Source of the DNA: Pseudomonas capeferrum
Lineage (GTDB): Bacteria > Pseudomonadota > Gammaproteobacteria > Pseudomonadales > Pseudomonadaceae
DNA: 64,000 bases
Reading direction: 5' to 3'
Assembly: GCF_013523055.1 (NCBI RefSeq)
Contig: NZ_JAAMQM010000007.1
Location: 124,001 to 188,000, forward strand
A program made the position numbers and the translations under genes. Each line of letters begins with the position of its first letter. Within the stretch, counting starts at the first letter, position 1. The notes beneath the pieces were generated by a model. That model was not told the origin of the DNA, did no database searches, and saw only the letters and a program-made list of their open reading frames with translations. Shown here in pieces: positions 17,903 through 27,850 of this stretch.

Positions 17903-20900
17903 TTGAAGTCTCATTACATCATTCTGTACCTGACGCTGCTGCTAATCGGTGTCAACGCATACGCCCAGCACACGGACAGTGACGTCGAGCACTTTGCGCT
18001 GCTCAATCGCGCCGACGCAGAGCAGGCCAGGCTGTCGTTGACGGCACCGCAACAACGCTGGCTCGATAACCGCAAGCAGCTGCTGCTTGGCGTCTCGGCG
18101 CCCGACTATCCTCCATTCGACATCACTTCGGGCGGGCGCGACTACCAAGGCCTGACCGCCGACTACGCCGGGCTGATCGGCGCGGCTCTGGGGCTGCCGG
18201 TCAAGGTCCTGCGGTTTCCCACACGCCAGGCCGCGGTCGCGGCACTGCGGCGTGGCGAGATCGACCTGCTCGGCAGTGCGAACGGCTTCGAGGCCGCGAT
18301 CGACGGGCTCGCGCTGTCGAGACCCTATGCCATCGACCAGCCGGTGCTGGTGACTCGCGAAGATGAAACCCGCTCTCTGGACAAAGGGCTCGAGGGCATG
18401 CGCCTGAGCACGCTCTATCATTATCTGCCGCCGGAGGAGGTACGGGCCAACTACCCAAAGGCCACGCTACTGACCTTCCCGTCCTATACCAACGCGCTCA
18501 ATGCCGTGGCGTTCGAGCAAGCGGACGTGTTCATCGGCGATACCATCTCGACCTACTACCACATGAATCAAGGTCACCTGCCCAATCTCAAGATGGCCAA
18601 CTTCGGCAAGCACGAGCGCGTGGGCTTCAGCTTCGCCACGCGCCAGGAAGACCGAATGCTGCTGGAGCTGGTCGATGCCACGCTCGACAGCCTGTCCAGT
18701 GTCGCTCGCAAAGACATTTTCAAACGCTGGAGCGCAGGCAGCGACAAGCTGCTGACCGACCGCAAGCTGCAACTGTCACCCCGCGAGGAGCGCTGGTTGC
18801 TCGACCATCCCATCCTTCGCGTAGTGGTCAACGAAACCGCTGCGCCCATGACGTTCTTCGATAACGACGGCAATTTCCGTGGCATCGCCGCCGACCTTCT
18901 GGAGCTGATCCGCCTGCGCACCGGCTTGCGCTACGAGGTACAGCGGGCCCGAGGCGTGCACGAAATGATCAACCGAATCAGGAACGACAAGGCCGACCTG
19001 ATCGCCTCCATTGCCTCGACCGAGCGGCATGCCGAGCAACTCAGCATCAGCCGTCCTTATCTGGAGAACTCCTATGTACTGGTCTCACGCACAGGCGCCG
19101 ATCAGCCCACAAGTCTCGAGGAGCTGAGTGGACACCGGGTCGCCATGACCCGCGACAATATCCTGGGCCAGATGCTGTCGACGCAACACCCGCAGATCCA
19201 GCAGGTGGTAACCGAAAGTACCTTCCATGCCATGGCGCTGCTGACCAGCGGCCAGGTCGATGCCACCATCACTACCCTCATCGACGCCAATTTCGCTATC
19301 GCTTCGCATGGCGGGCTGGCGATCCGCACTACGGTAGGCGACGAACCGGCAGCCTTCTCCCTGGCCAGCGCGCGGCAAGCCGAACCATTGGCGTCGATCA
19401 TAGACAAGGCCTTGCTGAGCATCTCGCCGCAAGATCTGGGCGTGATCAATAGCCGCTGGCGAGGCTACAGCGCTCACGATGACGCCTACTGGCAGACCTA
19501 TCAGCGCCTGATCCTGCAAGTAGTGATCGGCACAGGCCTGCTGCTGCTGTTGTGCGTGGGCTGGAATGCCAGGCTGCGCCGCCAGATCAAGCATCGTCAT
19601 GCGGCCGAGCGAGCGCTCAACGACCAACTGGCATTCATGCGTGCCCTGCTCAATGGCACGCCGCACCCGATGTATGTCCGCGACCGGGAAGGTTGCATGC
19701 AAAGTTGCAACGACGCCTATCTGGAGGCTGTCCAGGCTTCCAGCGAGGCAGTCATCGGCAGGCGCCTTGAGGACAGTACCCTCAGCGACTGCGACTACAC
19801 CCGGCAGATCCAGGCCGACTACCTCAAGGTCATGACCCAAGGCACTCCCCTGATCATCGATCGGCCCCTGCGTCTGAAGGATCGCGAGTTGACCATCTAT
19901 CACTGGATCCTGCCTTATCGAAACTCGCTCGGGGAAATGCAAGGCATCATCGGTGGCTGGATCGATATCAGCGAACGCCGCAAGCTGGTCCAGGACCTAC
20001 GCCTGGCCAAGCAACAGGCCGATGACGCCAACCGCGCCAAGAGCACCTTCCTCGCCACTATCAGCCACGAGATCCGCACACCCATGAACGCCGTGATCGG
20101 GATGCTCGAACTGTCGCTCAAACATGCGGAGCAGGGTCGTATCGACCGCTCCGTCATCGAGGTCGCCCATCAGTCCGCCAAGGACCTGCAAGGGCTGATC
20201 GGCGATATTCTCGATATTGTCCGAATCGAATCCGGCCACATCGCCTTGTGCCCTGAACCGATCGCCCTGGCCGATCTGGTCCGGTCAGTGGGTCGAGTCT
20301 TCGAGGGACTCGCGCGGCAGAAGAGCTTGGCCCTGGAGATCGTCATCAGCCCTGCCGCGCATTGCCATGCCCTGCTCGATCCGCTGCGTTTCAAGCAGGT
20401 ACTGTCCAATCTGCTCAGCAATGCCATCAAGTTCACCGAGCATGGCCAGGTCGGCATCCATATGGACCTGCGCGACCTGGATGACTCGGCGCGTCCGACC
20501 CTGGTACTGGAGGTACGCGACAGTGGCATCGGTATTCGCCAAAGCGATCTGCAACGCCTGTTCAGTCCCTTCGTCCAGGCCGATCCCACCAGCACCGCGG
20601 CGCAGGCCGGCACAGGCCTGGGCCTGGTGATCAGCCGCGCTCTGTGTCAGATGATGGGAGGAGTCCTGACCCTCGAAAGCCTCCATGGCGTCGGCACGCG
20701 AGTCAGCCTGCGGATGCCGCTGCACATCGTCGACGCCCCGCCATCTTCCCTATCGGAAACGCCGCGAATCCCCTATCCGGATTCCCGCCTCAGGGTACTG
20801 GTGATCGATGACCATCCAGCCAACCTGCTGCTGATGGGCCAGCAACTGGGTTACCTCGGTGTCGAGCACGACAGCGCTCGCGACGGTCAGGAAGGGCTGC

Positions 20901-21544
20901 AGAAATGGCGTGAAGGCGCGTTCGATGTCTTGATAGTCGATTGCAACATGCCCTTGCTCGATGGCTATCAACTGACCGAGCGCGTGCGGATGGAAGAGCG
21001 CCAGCGCGGGCTGTCACACTGTGTCGTGCTGGGCTATACCGCCAATGCCCTGCCCGAGGTCCGCCAGCGCTGCCGGGATGCCGGCATGGACGACTGCCTG
21101 CTCAAGCCCGTCGACCTGCAGACCCTGGGGCGGCGGTTGGCCGCCCTGCCCTGCCCGGAGCGGCTGAAACCGCAACTGCACGCCCCCTTCGACCTCAAAG
21201 GCCTGGCCGCAATCGTCGGCGACAGCCGCGAGGACCGCAAGCGCCTTCTGGAAACGTTGCATACCAGCCTGCGGCACGACCTGGAACAATTGATGGCGAT
21301 AGACCCAGACACCGAGCCCAGCCGTCTTGGCGAGCAGGCACACAAGATCCTCAGCGCGGCACGGGTGCTGGAGGCCAGGGTGTTGATTCGGGCATGTGAA
21401 ACATTGGAGGGGGGTGCTTCGACTTTACCTGCGGCGATGCTCAGACTGCGGCGCCAGGAACTGGCACGACACATGCGCCGCGTGGAAAACGCTTTGCAAC
21501 GAGAGCTTGCCTGTCGATCAAGGCATGACCGGCAGGCAAGTTGA
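17903..21544 (+). CDS. BvgS/EvgS/RocS-type unorthodox hybrid sensor kinase
   Basis: 1213-residue membrane phosphorelay protein. In order: signal peptide (1-21, ending AYA), two periplasmic solute-binding (Venus-flytrap) domains at about 50-280 and 295-520, a membrane helix at about 535-556, a PAS domain at about 580-700, histidine kinase with His722 in SHEIRTPMNA, an ATPase domain with LSNLLSNAIKF, DSGIGI and GTGLGL, a receiver with Asp1013, and an HPt domain with His1147. The HPt motif reads AHKILSA, somewhat diverged from the usual AHKLKG. The start is TTG at 17903, with AAGG overlapping the previous stop. It should phosphorylate the upstream regulator in response to a periplasmic small molecule or redox signal, which the sequence does not reveal. 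Confidence 0.92.
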   Translation: MKSHYIILYLTLLLIGVNAYAQHTDSDVEHFALLNRADAEQARLSLTAPQQRWLDNRKQLLLGVSAPDYPPFDITSGGRDYQGLTADYAGLIGAALGLPVKVLRFPTRQAAVAALRRGEIDLLGSANGFEAAIDGLALSRPYAIDQPVLVTREDETRSLDKGLEGMRLSTLYHYLPPEEVRANYPKATLLTFPSYTNALNAVAFEQADVFIGDTISTYYHMNQGHLPNLKMANFGKHERVGFSFATRQEDRMLLELVDATLDSLSSVARKDIFKRWSAGSDKLLTDRKLQLSPREERWLLDHPILRVVVNETAAPMTFFDNDGNFRGIAADLLELIRLRTGLRYEVQRARGVHEMINRIRNDKADLIASIASTERHAEQLSISRPYLENSYVLVSRTGADQPTSLEELSGHRVAMTRDNILGQMLSTQHPQIQQVVTESTFHAMALLTSGQVDATITTLIDANFAIASHGGLAIRTTVGDEPAAFSLASARQAEPLASIIDKALLSISPQDLGVINSRWRGYSAHDDAYWQTYQRLILQVVIGTGLLLLLCVGWNARLRRQIKHRHAAERALNDQLAFMRALLNGTPHPMYVRDREGCMQSCNDAYLEAVQASSEAVIGRRLEDSTLSDCDYTRQIQADYLKVMTQGTPLIIDRPLRLKDRELTIYHWILPYRNSLGEMQGIIGGWIDISERRKLVQDLRLAKQQADDANRAKSTFLATISHEIRTPMNAVIGMLELSLKHAEQGRIDRSVIEVAHQSAKDLQGLIGDILDIVRIESGHIALCPEPIALADLVRSVGRVFEGLARQKSLALEIVISPAAHCHALLDPLRFKQVLSNLLSNAIKFTEHGQVGIHMDLRDLDDSARPTLVLEVRDSGIGIRQSDLQRLFSPFVQADPTSTAAQAGTGLGLVISRALCQMMGGVLTLESLHGVGTRVSLRMPLHIVDAPPSSLSETPRIPYPDSRLRVLVIDDHPANLLLMGQQLGYLGVEHDSARDGQEGLQKWREGAFDVLIVDCNMPLLDGYQLTERVRMEERQRGLSHCVVLGYTANALPEVRQRCRDAGMDDCLLKPVDLQTLGRRLAALPCPERLKPQLHAPFDLKGLAAIVGDSREDRKRLLETLHTSLRHDLEQLMAIDPDTEPSRLGEQAHKILSAARVLEARVLIRACETLEGGASTLPAAMLRLRRQELARHMRRVENALQRELACRSRHDRQAS

Positions 21545-21574
21545 GCGGCACGCGCAGGCATGCCGCCCTCCTGA

Positions 21575-21919
21575 TCAGGAAGCCGAATTGATCGGCTTTT
21601 CCGGGTACCAGGCATCCAGCAGCGGGCTGACTTCGACCTTGGTCAGTTCGCTACGGCCCTTGAGCCAAGCTTCGACGGTCGCGCGCTGTTCTTCGCTGAC
21701 CGAGCCGCGGTCGGCCAGGCAGACCAGACCGAAGTCATCACCGCCAACATAGTCCAGGCCATTGGCGTCCATGGCCTCGGTCAGGAAAGCGTCGAGGAAG
21801 GCGTCGATGGCTTCCTCGGAAAGATCTTCCTTGAAATCCAGGTTCAGTTCGAAACCCAGTTCCTGGAATTCATCCACGCAGAGTTTCTTGCGCAGACGGC
21901 GGGAACGGTTGGTAGCCAT
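21575..21919 (-). CDS. YggL-like (DUF469) protein
   Basis: 114-residue protein: a basic N-terminus (MATNRSRRLRKKLCVDEF) followed by an acidic alpha/beta body with the family pattern FQELGFELNLDF and GLDYVGG. DUF469/YggL proteins are reported to associate with the 50S ribosomal subunit in E. coli; the exact role is unclear. The start at 21919 has AGGA eight bases upstream. It converges with the sensor-kinase gene; the 30-bp gap holds a short GCGGC/GCCGC dyad without a T-run. Confidence 0.9.
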   Translation of the reverse strand: MATNRSRRLRKKLCVDEFQELGFELNLDFKEDLSEEAIDAFLDAFLTEAMDANGLDYVGGDDFGLVCLADRGSVSEEQRATVEAWLKGRSELTKVEVSPLLDAWYPEKPINSAS

Positions 21920-22124
21920 GAAACAATCCTCATAAGTAGTAACGCGCGGCACTTTACCAGTTTCCCTGGACGATTGCCGGTTCATGAAGGGCAAATACCG
22001 CGCTTTTCCGTCGAACGTGACGCATGGGCGATACGCTTGGGGCATAATGCGCACTATATTTCTTCAGGGGGCCTTCATCCTTTACAGCCCCGTTTCCTCC
22101 CCTCGCCGCAGGGTTTCAGCGCAT

Positions 22125-23588
22125 ATGATCAAATTGTTCCGCCCCTTTCTTGTTGCCGGCCTGCTCCTGCCTTTGGCACTGCCCGGCCAGGCCGCAACCG
22201 TCAACACCACTCTGTCTCCCAAGGTGCAACAGGCCCTCAAGACCAACAAGCTGCAGGATTCGGCGCTGTCGCTGGTCATGCTGCCGCTCGATGGCCCAGG
22301 CAACGCCACGGTGTTCAACGCCGACATTTCGGTCAATCCGGCCTCGACCATGAAGCTTGTCACCACCTATGCCGCGCTCGAACTGCTGGGCCCGACCTTC
22401 CAGTGGAAGACCGAATTTTTCACCGACGGTGCCCTTACCAACGGCGTGCTCAATGGCAACCTCTACCTCAAGGGTGGCGGCGACCCCAAGCTGAACATGG
22501 AAAAGCTCTGGCTGCTGATGCGCGATTTGCGCGCCAATGGCGTGCGCACCATCACCGGCGATTTGGTATTGGACCGCAGCCACTTCGTGCAGCCCAATCT
22601 GCCGCAATTCAACGATGACGGAGGCGATGTCAACAAGCCATTCTTGGTCAAGCCCGACTCTCTGCTGGTCAATCTCAAGGCCCTGCGCTTCGTGGCTCGC
22701 AACGATGGCGGCAAGGTCACGGTCTCGGTCGAGCCGCCCATTGCCAGCATCCGCATCGACAACCAGGTCAAGGCCGTGGCCGGCAAGCAGTGCAAGGGCG
22801 ATGTCCGCTACAACCCGGTCGCCCAGCCGGACGGCGTCAGCGTCGTGGTCAGCGGCCAGCTCGCCGACGGCTGCAATTCGCAGACCTACCTGTCGCTGCT
22901 GGATCACTCGACCTACGCCGCGGGCGCGGTACGGGCGATCTGGAACGAATTGGGCGGCAGCATCCAGGGACGTGACCGTATCGAGAACGTGCCCAAGAGT
23001 GCCCGCCTGCTGGCGCGAGCCTTTTCGCCAGACCTGGTGGAAGTCATCCGTGACATCAACAAGTACAGCAACAACACCATGGCCCAACAACTGTTCCTCA
23101 GCCTCGGGGCGCAGTTCCGCACCGACGCCGATGGCGACGACGCCCGCGCCGCCCAACGCGTGGTGCGCCAGTGGCTGGCCAGGAAGGGCATCACCGCACC
23201 GCACCTGGTCATGGAAAACGGCTCTGGCCTTTCGCGCGCGGAGCGGGTGAGCACCCGCGAGATGGCCGCCCTGCTGCAAGCAGCCTGGCAGAGCCCTTAT
23301 TCGGCCGAATTCATCAGCTCCATGCCACTGGTAGGCATGGACGGCACCATGCGCAAGCGGCTCAAGCGCACCGCGCTGACGGGTGAAGGCCATATCAAGA
23401 CCGGCACTCTCAATACGGTGCGCGCCATTGCGGGCTATACCCGCGACAGCAACGGCAAGACCTGGGCGGTGGCGGCAATTCTCAACGATCCGAAACCTTG
23501 GGGTGCGTCCGCCATTCTCGACCAGGTCCTGCTGGACCTGTACCGCCAGCCCAAGCTGGACAACAGTTCTACCGCTTCGGTGCGCTAA
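22125..23588 (+). CDS. dacB: D-alanyl-D-alanine carboxypeptidase/endopeptidase PBP4
   Basis: Periplasmic low-molecular-weight penicillin-binding protein of the S13 family, which trims peptidoglycan pentapeptides and cleaves cross-links. Signal peptide 1-23 (cleavage after GQA). Active-site motifs are SxxK at Ser74-Lys77, SxN at Ser315-Asn317 and KTG at Lys425-Gly427. 487 residues is normal. In Pseudomonas, PBP4 loss is linked to AmpC induction (family knowledge). Start at 22125; the open frame reaches further upstream but the signal peptide fixes this ATG. Confidence 0.96.
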   Translation: MIKLFRPFLVAGLLLPLALPGQAATVNTTLSPKVQQALKTNKLQDSALSLVMLPLDGPGNATVFNADISVNPASTMKLVTTYAALELLGPTFQWKTEFFTDGALTNGVLNGNLYLKGGGDPKLNMEKLWLLMRDLRANGVRTITGDLVLDRSHFVQPNLPQFNDDGGDVNKPFLVKPDSLLVNLKALRFVARNDGGKVTVSVEPPIASIRIDNQVKAVAGKQCKGDVRYNPVAQPDGVSVVVSGQLADGCNSQTYLSLLDHSTYAAGAVRAIWNELGGSIQGRDRIENVPKSARLLARAFSPDLVEVIRDINKYSNNTMAQQLFLSLGAQFRTDADGDDARAAQRVVRQWLARKGITAPHLVMENGSGLSRAERVSTREMAALLQAAWQSPYSAEFISSMPLVGMDGTMRKRLKRTALTGEGHIKTGTLNTVRAIAGYTRDSNGKTWAVAAILNDPKPWGASAILDQVLLDLYRQPKLDNSSTASVR

Positions 23589-23601
23589 GCGTCGACAACC
23601 G

Positions 23602-23677
23602 CTCACACGGGGCAATTCCCCATGTGAGTCGGTCACCTGCCCTCCGCGCTCAAGGCGCTACTGAAACAGGTAGCGCC
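23602..23677. terminator. Two hairpins between converging dacB and rlmL
   Basis: First: CTCACA-c-GGGG (23602-23612) pairs with CCCC-a-TGTGAG (23618-23628). Second: GGCGCTAC (23654-23661) pairs perfectly with GTAGCGCC (23670-23677). Neither has a T-run, but together they occupy the convergent gap and could stop or stabilise transcripts from both sides. Confidence 0.45.
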
Positions 23678-23690
23678 GATCGTTCTTGGC

Positions 23691-25883
23691 TCAACGCACC
23701 TGCAAGCGCCAGGCACGATGGATCTTGGTGTTGCGCGCAAAGTCCGGGTCGACGGTCTGCGCGCTGATTTCCTCTACCGCGTAGCGTTCGCTCAAGTGCT
23801 CGTCGAGTTCGAACTTGCGGAAGTTGTTGGAGAAATACAGCACGCCCCCAGGCGCCAGGCGAGCCATGGCCAGGTCCAGCAACTGCACATGGTCGCGCTG
23901 AATGTCGAACACGCCTTCCATGCGCTTGGAGTTCGAGAAGGTCGGCGGGTCGATGAAGATCAGGTCATAGCTTTCGCTACAAGCCTGCAGCCAGGCCATG
24001 ACATCGCCCTGTTCCAGACGGTTCTTGTCCGAGAAACCGTTGAGCGAGAGGTTGCGGCGCGCCCAGTCCAGGTAGGTTTTCGACAGGTCGACACTGGTGG
24101 TCGATCGGGCACCGCCCTTGGCCGCATGCACACTGGCAGTGCCGGTATAGCAGAACAGGTTGAGGAAGCGCTTGCCAGCTGCCTCGCGCTGGATGCGCAG
24201 GCGCATCGGGCGATGGTCGAGGAACAGGCCGGTATCGAGATAGTCGGTCAGGTTGACCAGCAGCTTCACGCCGCCTTCGGTGACTTCCAGGAAGCGGCCC
24301 TGGGTAGCCTGGCGTTCGTATTGACGCACGCCGCTCTGGCGTTCACGACGCTTGAGGACCACGTGCCCCTGATCGACACCCAGCACCTGCGGGATCGCCG
24401 CGAGCGCGTCGAGCAGGCGCCCCTGGGCCTTTTCCGGATCGATCGAGCGCGGCGCGGCGTACTCCTGCACATGCACCCAATCCTGATAGAGGTCGACCGC
24501 CAAGGCGTACTCGGGCATATCAGCATCATAGAGGCGGTAGCAGCTGACCTGCTCGCGGCGAGCCCATTTACCCAGTTGCTTGAGATTCTTCTGCAAGCGG
24601 TTGGCGAACATCTGCGCGCCTTCGCTCAGACGTGCCGGCTCGCTGGCCACGGCGACTGGACGAGGGGAGTCAACGTCCTCACGGTCGGGTTGGCGGCGCT
24701 CGCCAGTCACGAACTGGTCGGGCTGCACCTTGATCAACAGCAACTTGCATGGCAAGGCCCCGTTCCAGAAGGCATATTGCTTGTGGCTGCGGATACCCAT
24801 GCGCTTGCCCAGCTCCGGCGCTCCGGTGAACACGGCAGCCTCCCAGTTCAGGCAAGCCTGGCGCAGGCGCTCGCCCAGGTTCTGGTAGAGGTACAGCAGA
24901 CTGGCCTCATCGCCCAGACGCTCGCCATAGGGTGGGTTGCAGATCACCAGGCCTTTCTGGTTCTGGTCCGGACGCGGCTCGAACGTGCCGACCTCGCCCT
25001 GATAGATCTTCACCCAATCGGCAAGGCCTGCGCGCTCGACGTTGTTGCGACCTGGCTGGATGAGGCGCGGGTCGGCCTCGTAACCACGGATCCACAGGGG
25101 CGGCCTGGCCAAGCCTGCCTGCGCGCGGGCGACAGCTTCATCGTGAACCTTGCGCCACAGCGCCGGGACGTGACCCTGCCAGGCAGTGAAGCCCCAGCGC
25201 TCGCGCTTGAGGTTGGGGGCCATGTCGGCGGCGATCATTGCCGCCTCGACCAGGAAGGTACCCACACCGCACATAGGGTCGGCCAGAGCCCCGCCCTCGG
25301 CGGCGATACGCGGCCAGCCCGCACGGATCAGGATGGCTGCCGCCAGGTTTTCCTTGAGTGGCGCGGCCCCCTGCTGAAGACGATAACCGCGCTGGTGCAG
25401 GCTGTGCCCGGACAAGTCAAGGGAGAGGATCGCCTCGCCACGGTCAAGACGCAGATGCACGCGCAGGTCAGGGTTGAGCTTGTCCACCGACGGGCGCAGA
25501 CCTTCGCGATTGCGCAGCTTGTCGACGATGCCGTCCTTGACCTTCAACGCGCCGAAGTGCGTGTTGTCGATACCCGAACCGTGACCACTGAACTCGACGG
25601 CCAGGCTGCCATCGGCGGCAAGGTGATCCTGCCAGTCGACATCATTGACGCCATCGTACAGATCGTCGGCGTTCTTCATGTTGAAGCGCTTGAGCACCAG
25701 CAGTACACGATTGGCCAGGCGCGACCACAGACACAGCCGGTAGGCGGTTTCCATGTCGGCCAGGCCGCGAATGGCCGAAGTGTGCTCACGCACTTCGGCC
25801 AGGCCCAGGCCGCGCGCCTCATCGGCGAGCAGGCCTTCCAGGCCTTTGGGGCAGGTGAGATAGAGTTCGTATTGATCCGACAT
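23691..25883 (-). CDS. rlmL: Fused 23S rRNA m2G2445 and m7G2069 methyltransferase
   Basis: Bifunctional rRNA methyltransferase (RlmL/RlmKL) of 730 residues. An N-terminal THUMP domain (about 45-155) binds RNA. The first methyltransferase unit has DPMCGVGTFLVEAA and the catalytic-loop motif NPPYGER; the second has FLNLFCYTGTASVHAAKGGA and DPPTFSNSK. The ATG at 25883 (MSDQYELYLTC) matches the family start; the frame open to 26045 is not needed. It is one of three rRNA- or ribosome-linked genes here (yggL-like, rlmL, rmf). Confidence 0.97.
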   Translation of the reverse strand: MSDQYELYLTCPKGLEGLLADEARGLGLAEVREHTSAIRGLADMETAYRLCLWSRLANRVLLVLKRFNMKNADDLYDGVNDVDWQDHLAADGSLAVEFSGHGSGIDNTHFGALKVKDGIVDKLRNREGLRPSVDKLNPDLRVHLRLDRGEAILSLDLSGHSLHQRGYRLQQGAAPLKENLAAAILIRAGWPRIAAEGGALADPMCGVGTFLVEAAMIAADMAPNLKRERWGFTAWQGHVPALWRKVHDEAVARAQAGLARPPLWIRGYEADPRLIQPGRNNVERAGLADWVKIYQGEVGTFEPRPDQNQKGLVICNPPYGERLGDEASLLYLYQNLGERLRQACLNWEAAVFTGAPELGKRMGIRSHKQYAFWNGALPCKLLLIKVQPDQFVTGERRQPDREDVDSPRPVAVASEPARLSEGAQMFANRLQKNLKQLGKWARREQVSCYRLYDADMPEYALAVDLYQDWVHVQEYAAPRSIDPEKAQGRLLDALAAIPQVLGVDQGHVVLKRRERQSGVRQYERQATQGRFLEVTEGGVKLLVNLTDYLDTGLFLDHRPMRLRIQREAAGKRFLNLFCYTGTASVHAAKGGARSTTSVDLSKTYLDWARRNLSLNGFSDKNRLEQGDVMAWLQACSESYDLIFIDPPTFSNSKRMEGVFDIQRDHVQLLDLAMARLAPGGVLYFSNNFRKFELDEHLSERYAVEEISAQTVDPDFARNTKIHRAWRLQVR

Positions 25884-26429
25884 GAGAAATCCAGCGCCTA
25901 GAGGCGATATGGCAGGGCGACGCATCGACCTGCTGCTGTTTACCGCGCGCCTTCCAACAGACGCACGGGTAGTGACCTTGTCAGACAGGGCCACCGGGGC
26001 CACCCGATTGATCGGCCATTGCCATGGGCAAACAGCTTTGATCATCGCGTAGAACGGAAATTTCCAACGAAAAAGGCATTATTAAGACCCTTCGTCGTAT
26101 TGATTGCTAGACCCGAGCTCAATGTGCCGATACCGGCCAGATGACCTCAACGTCGTCTAAAACCCTGATCCCAGTGGTAAATCCCGGTGATCTAGGTGCG
26201 ACTCATTTACTTACTTATCCTTTCATCCTATGAAAGGTTACGTCCTTATGACAAATCGATCATTCACACTGTGACTCGCATTCGTTAGAACTGGAGTCAG
26301 GTTGTCACCGCAACGGCGACAACATCTCTGCTCGCCACGCCGGCAGCGAGCGCAAACCGGCAGAAAGATTCTGCCCGGCCTCAGAGAGGCCGACGGGACA
26401 TTACAGTCAACAAGTGAGGGCAACACCCT
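25884..26429 (+). promoter_or_regulatory. rlmL/rmf divergent regulatory region with structured rmf leader
   Basis: 546 bp without a convincing gene. Seen: a palindrome GGAAATTTCC at 26056-26065, the dyad CCTTTCAT-cct-ATGAAAGG at 26219-26237, and a stable CGGCCTC-aga-GAGGCCG hairpin at 26376-26392 about 37 bases before the rmf start. These lie in an AT-richer stretch typical of a regulated promoter. Rmf is a stationary-phase gene, so control here is expected; which element does it is unknown. Confidence 0.4.
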
Positions 26430-26645
26430 ATGAGAAGACTTAAGCGTGATCCGTTGGAAAGAGCCTATTCACGTGGCTATCAGTACGGGGTTTCCGGCAA
26501 ATCCCGCGAGCTTTGCCCCTTCAGCCTGCCGTCGGTACGGCAGGCCTGGATTAACGGGTGGCGCGAAGGACGCGGTGACAACTGGGACGGCATGACCGGC
26601 ACCGCTGGCATCCATAGACTCAACGAAAATCACGCCGTTGGCTGA
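26430..26645 (+). CDS. rmf: Ribosome modulation factor
   Basis: 71-residue basic protein that pairs 70S ribosomes into inactive 100S dimers in stationary phase. The conserved stretch RDPLERAYSRGYQYG and the later WINGWREGRGDNWDG are diagnostic. The start at 26430 has GAGGG upstream. The long structured leader and an own terminator suggest a monocistronic transcript under growth-phase control. Confidence 0.96.
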   Translation: MRRLKRDPLERAYSRGYQYGVSGKSRELCPFSLPSVRQAWINGWREGRGDNWDGMTGTAGIHRLNENHAVG

Positions 26646-26721
26646 AAGAGGGTATGACGTTTCGCTCACATTGAATTCTGATCACCATGCACGCCCTATC
26701 CGGGCGGCGGGCTAACGCCCA

Positions 26722-26745
26722 GGGCCCCTGCAGGGGCCCTTTTTT
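26722..26745 (+). terminator. Intrinsic terminator of rmf
   Basis: GGGCCCCTG at 26722-26730 is followed directly by its complement CAGGGGCCC at 26731-26739 and then TTTTTT. It lies between the converging rmf and pyrD; the T-run favours the plus strand. Confidence 0.9.
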
Positions 26746-26756
26746 ATCCCTGTCAT

Positions 26757-27782
26757 TCAGGTACGCGGCATGGCAGCGATGGCATCCACCGCTTCACGCA
26801 CAAGAGCCGGCCCCTTGTAGATGAAGCCCGAGTAGATCTGTACCAGACTGGCGCCTGCAGCAATCTTCTCGGCCGCGTGCCGTCCCTCGGTAATCCCCCC
26901 GGCGGCGATGATGGGCAACTTGCCACCCAACGCCTGCGCCAGCATCTTCACGGTATGGGTGCTCTTCGCAAGCACCGGCGCGCCTGACAGACCACCCGCT
27001 TCGCCACCGCAAGGCAGCCCTTCGACGCCTTCACGGCTCAAGGTCGTATTGGTCGCGATCACTGCATCCATTCCTGTTTCCAGCAGTGCGGCGGCCACCA
27101 GAGCGGTTTCCTCGTCGGACATGTCCGGGGCAATCTTGATCGCCAGCGGCACCCGCTTGCCATATTGAAGGGCCAGTTGTTCACGGCGCGCGCCAAGGGC
27201 TTCGAGCAACTGCTTTAACGAATCACCGAACTGCAAGGACCGCAGGCCCGGTGTGTTGGGCGAGCTGACATTGACGGTAACGTAGCTGGCATGGTCATAG
27301 ACCTTTTCGAGGCAGATCAGGTAATCATCCACCGCGCGCTCGACCGGCGTGTCGAAGTTCTTGCCAATGTTGATCCCCAGGACGCCGTCGTACCGCGCCG
27401 CGCGCACGCGGCTCAGCAGATGGTCGACGCCCAGGTTGTTGAAGCCCATGCGGTTGATGATCGCAGTGGCTTCCGGCAGACGGAACAGACGCGGCTTCGG
27501 ATTGCCTGGCTGCGGGCGTGGGGTCACCGTGCCGATCTCGACGAAGCCGAAACCCAGCTGGGCGAACCCGTCGATGGCGGAACCGTTCTTGTCCAGGCCG
27601 GCTGCCAGGCCGACCGGATTGGCGAAGCTCAACCCCATGACGGTCACCGGCAATGCCGCCGGCTGCTTGCACAGCCGCCCATTGAGCCCTAAGCGGCCTC
27701 CGGCACCGATAAGGTCCAGTGACAGGTCATGGGAGGTTTCCGGTGAAAGCTTGAACAGCAGCTGGCGGGCCAGGTTATACAT
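26757..27782 (-). CDS. pyrD: Dihydroorotate dehydrogenase (quinone), class 2
   Basis: Membrane-associated flavoenzyme of pyrimidine biosynthesis, passing electrons from dihydroorotate to quinone. The 341-residue product has the amphipathic N-terminal quinone-binding extension of class 2 ([15 protein letters not shown]), the FMN site [10 protein letters not shown] and the catalytic serine region [11 protein letters not shown] around Ser174. Start ATG at 27782. It diverges from nasS, 124 bp away. Confidence 0.97.
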   Translation of the reverse strand: MYNLARQLLFKLSPETSHDLSLDLIGAGGRLGLNGRLCKQPAALPVTVMGLSFANPVGLAAGLDKNGSAIDGFAQLGFGFVEIGTVTPRPQPGNPKPRLFRLPEATAIINRMGFNNLGVDHLLSRVRAARYDGVLGINIGKNFDTPVERAVDDYLICLEKVYDHASYVTVNVSSPNTPGLRSLQFGDSLKQLLEALGARREQLALQYGKRVPLAIKIAPDMSDEETALVAAALLETGMDAVIATNTTLSREGVEGLPCGGEAGGLSGAPVLAKSTHTVKMLAQALGGKLPIIAAGGITEGRHAAEKIAAGASLVQIYSGFIYKGPALVREAVDAIAAMPRT

Positions 27783-27850
27783 GGGCGGGCAAGACTCGGC
27801 GTGAGTGAGGGAGCGATTATAGCCAGGGCGTCGCCCGGACGACAGGGCCT

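Noticed and set aside
23718..25901. 727-codon plus frame across rlmL
   Set aside because: Antisense shadow; the minus frame has both methyltransferase cores.
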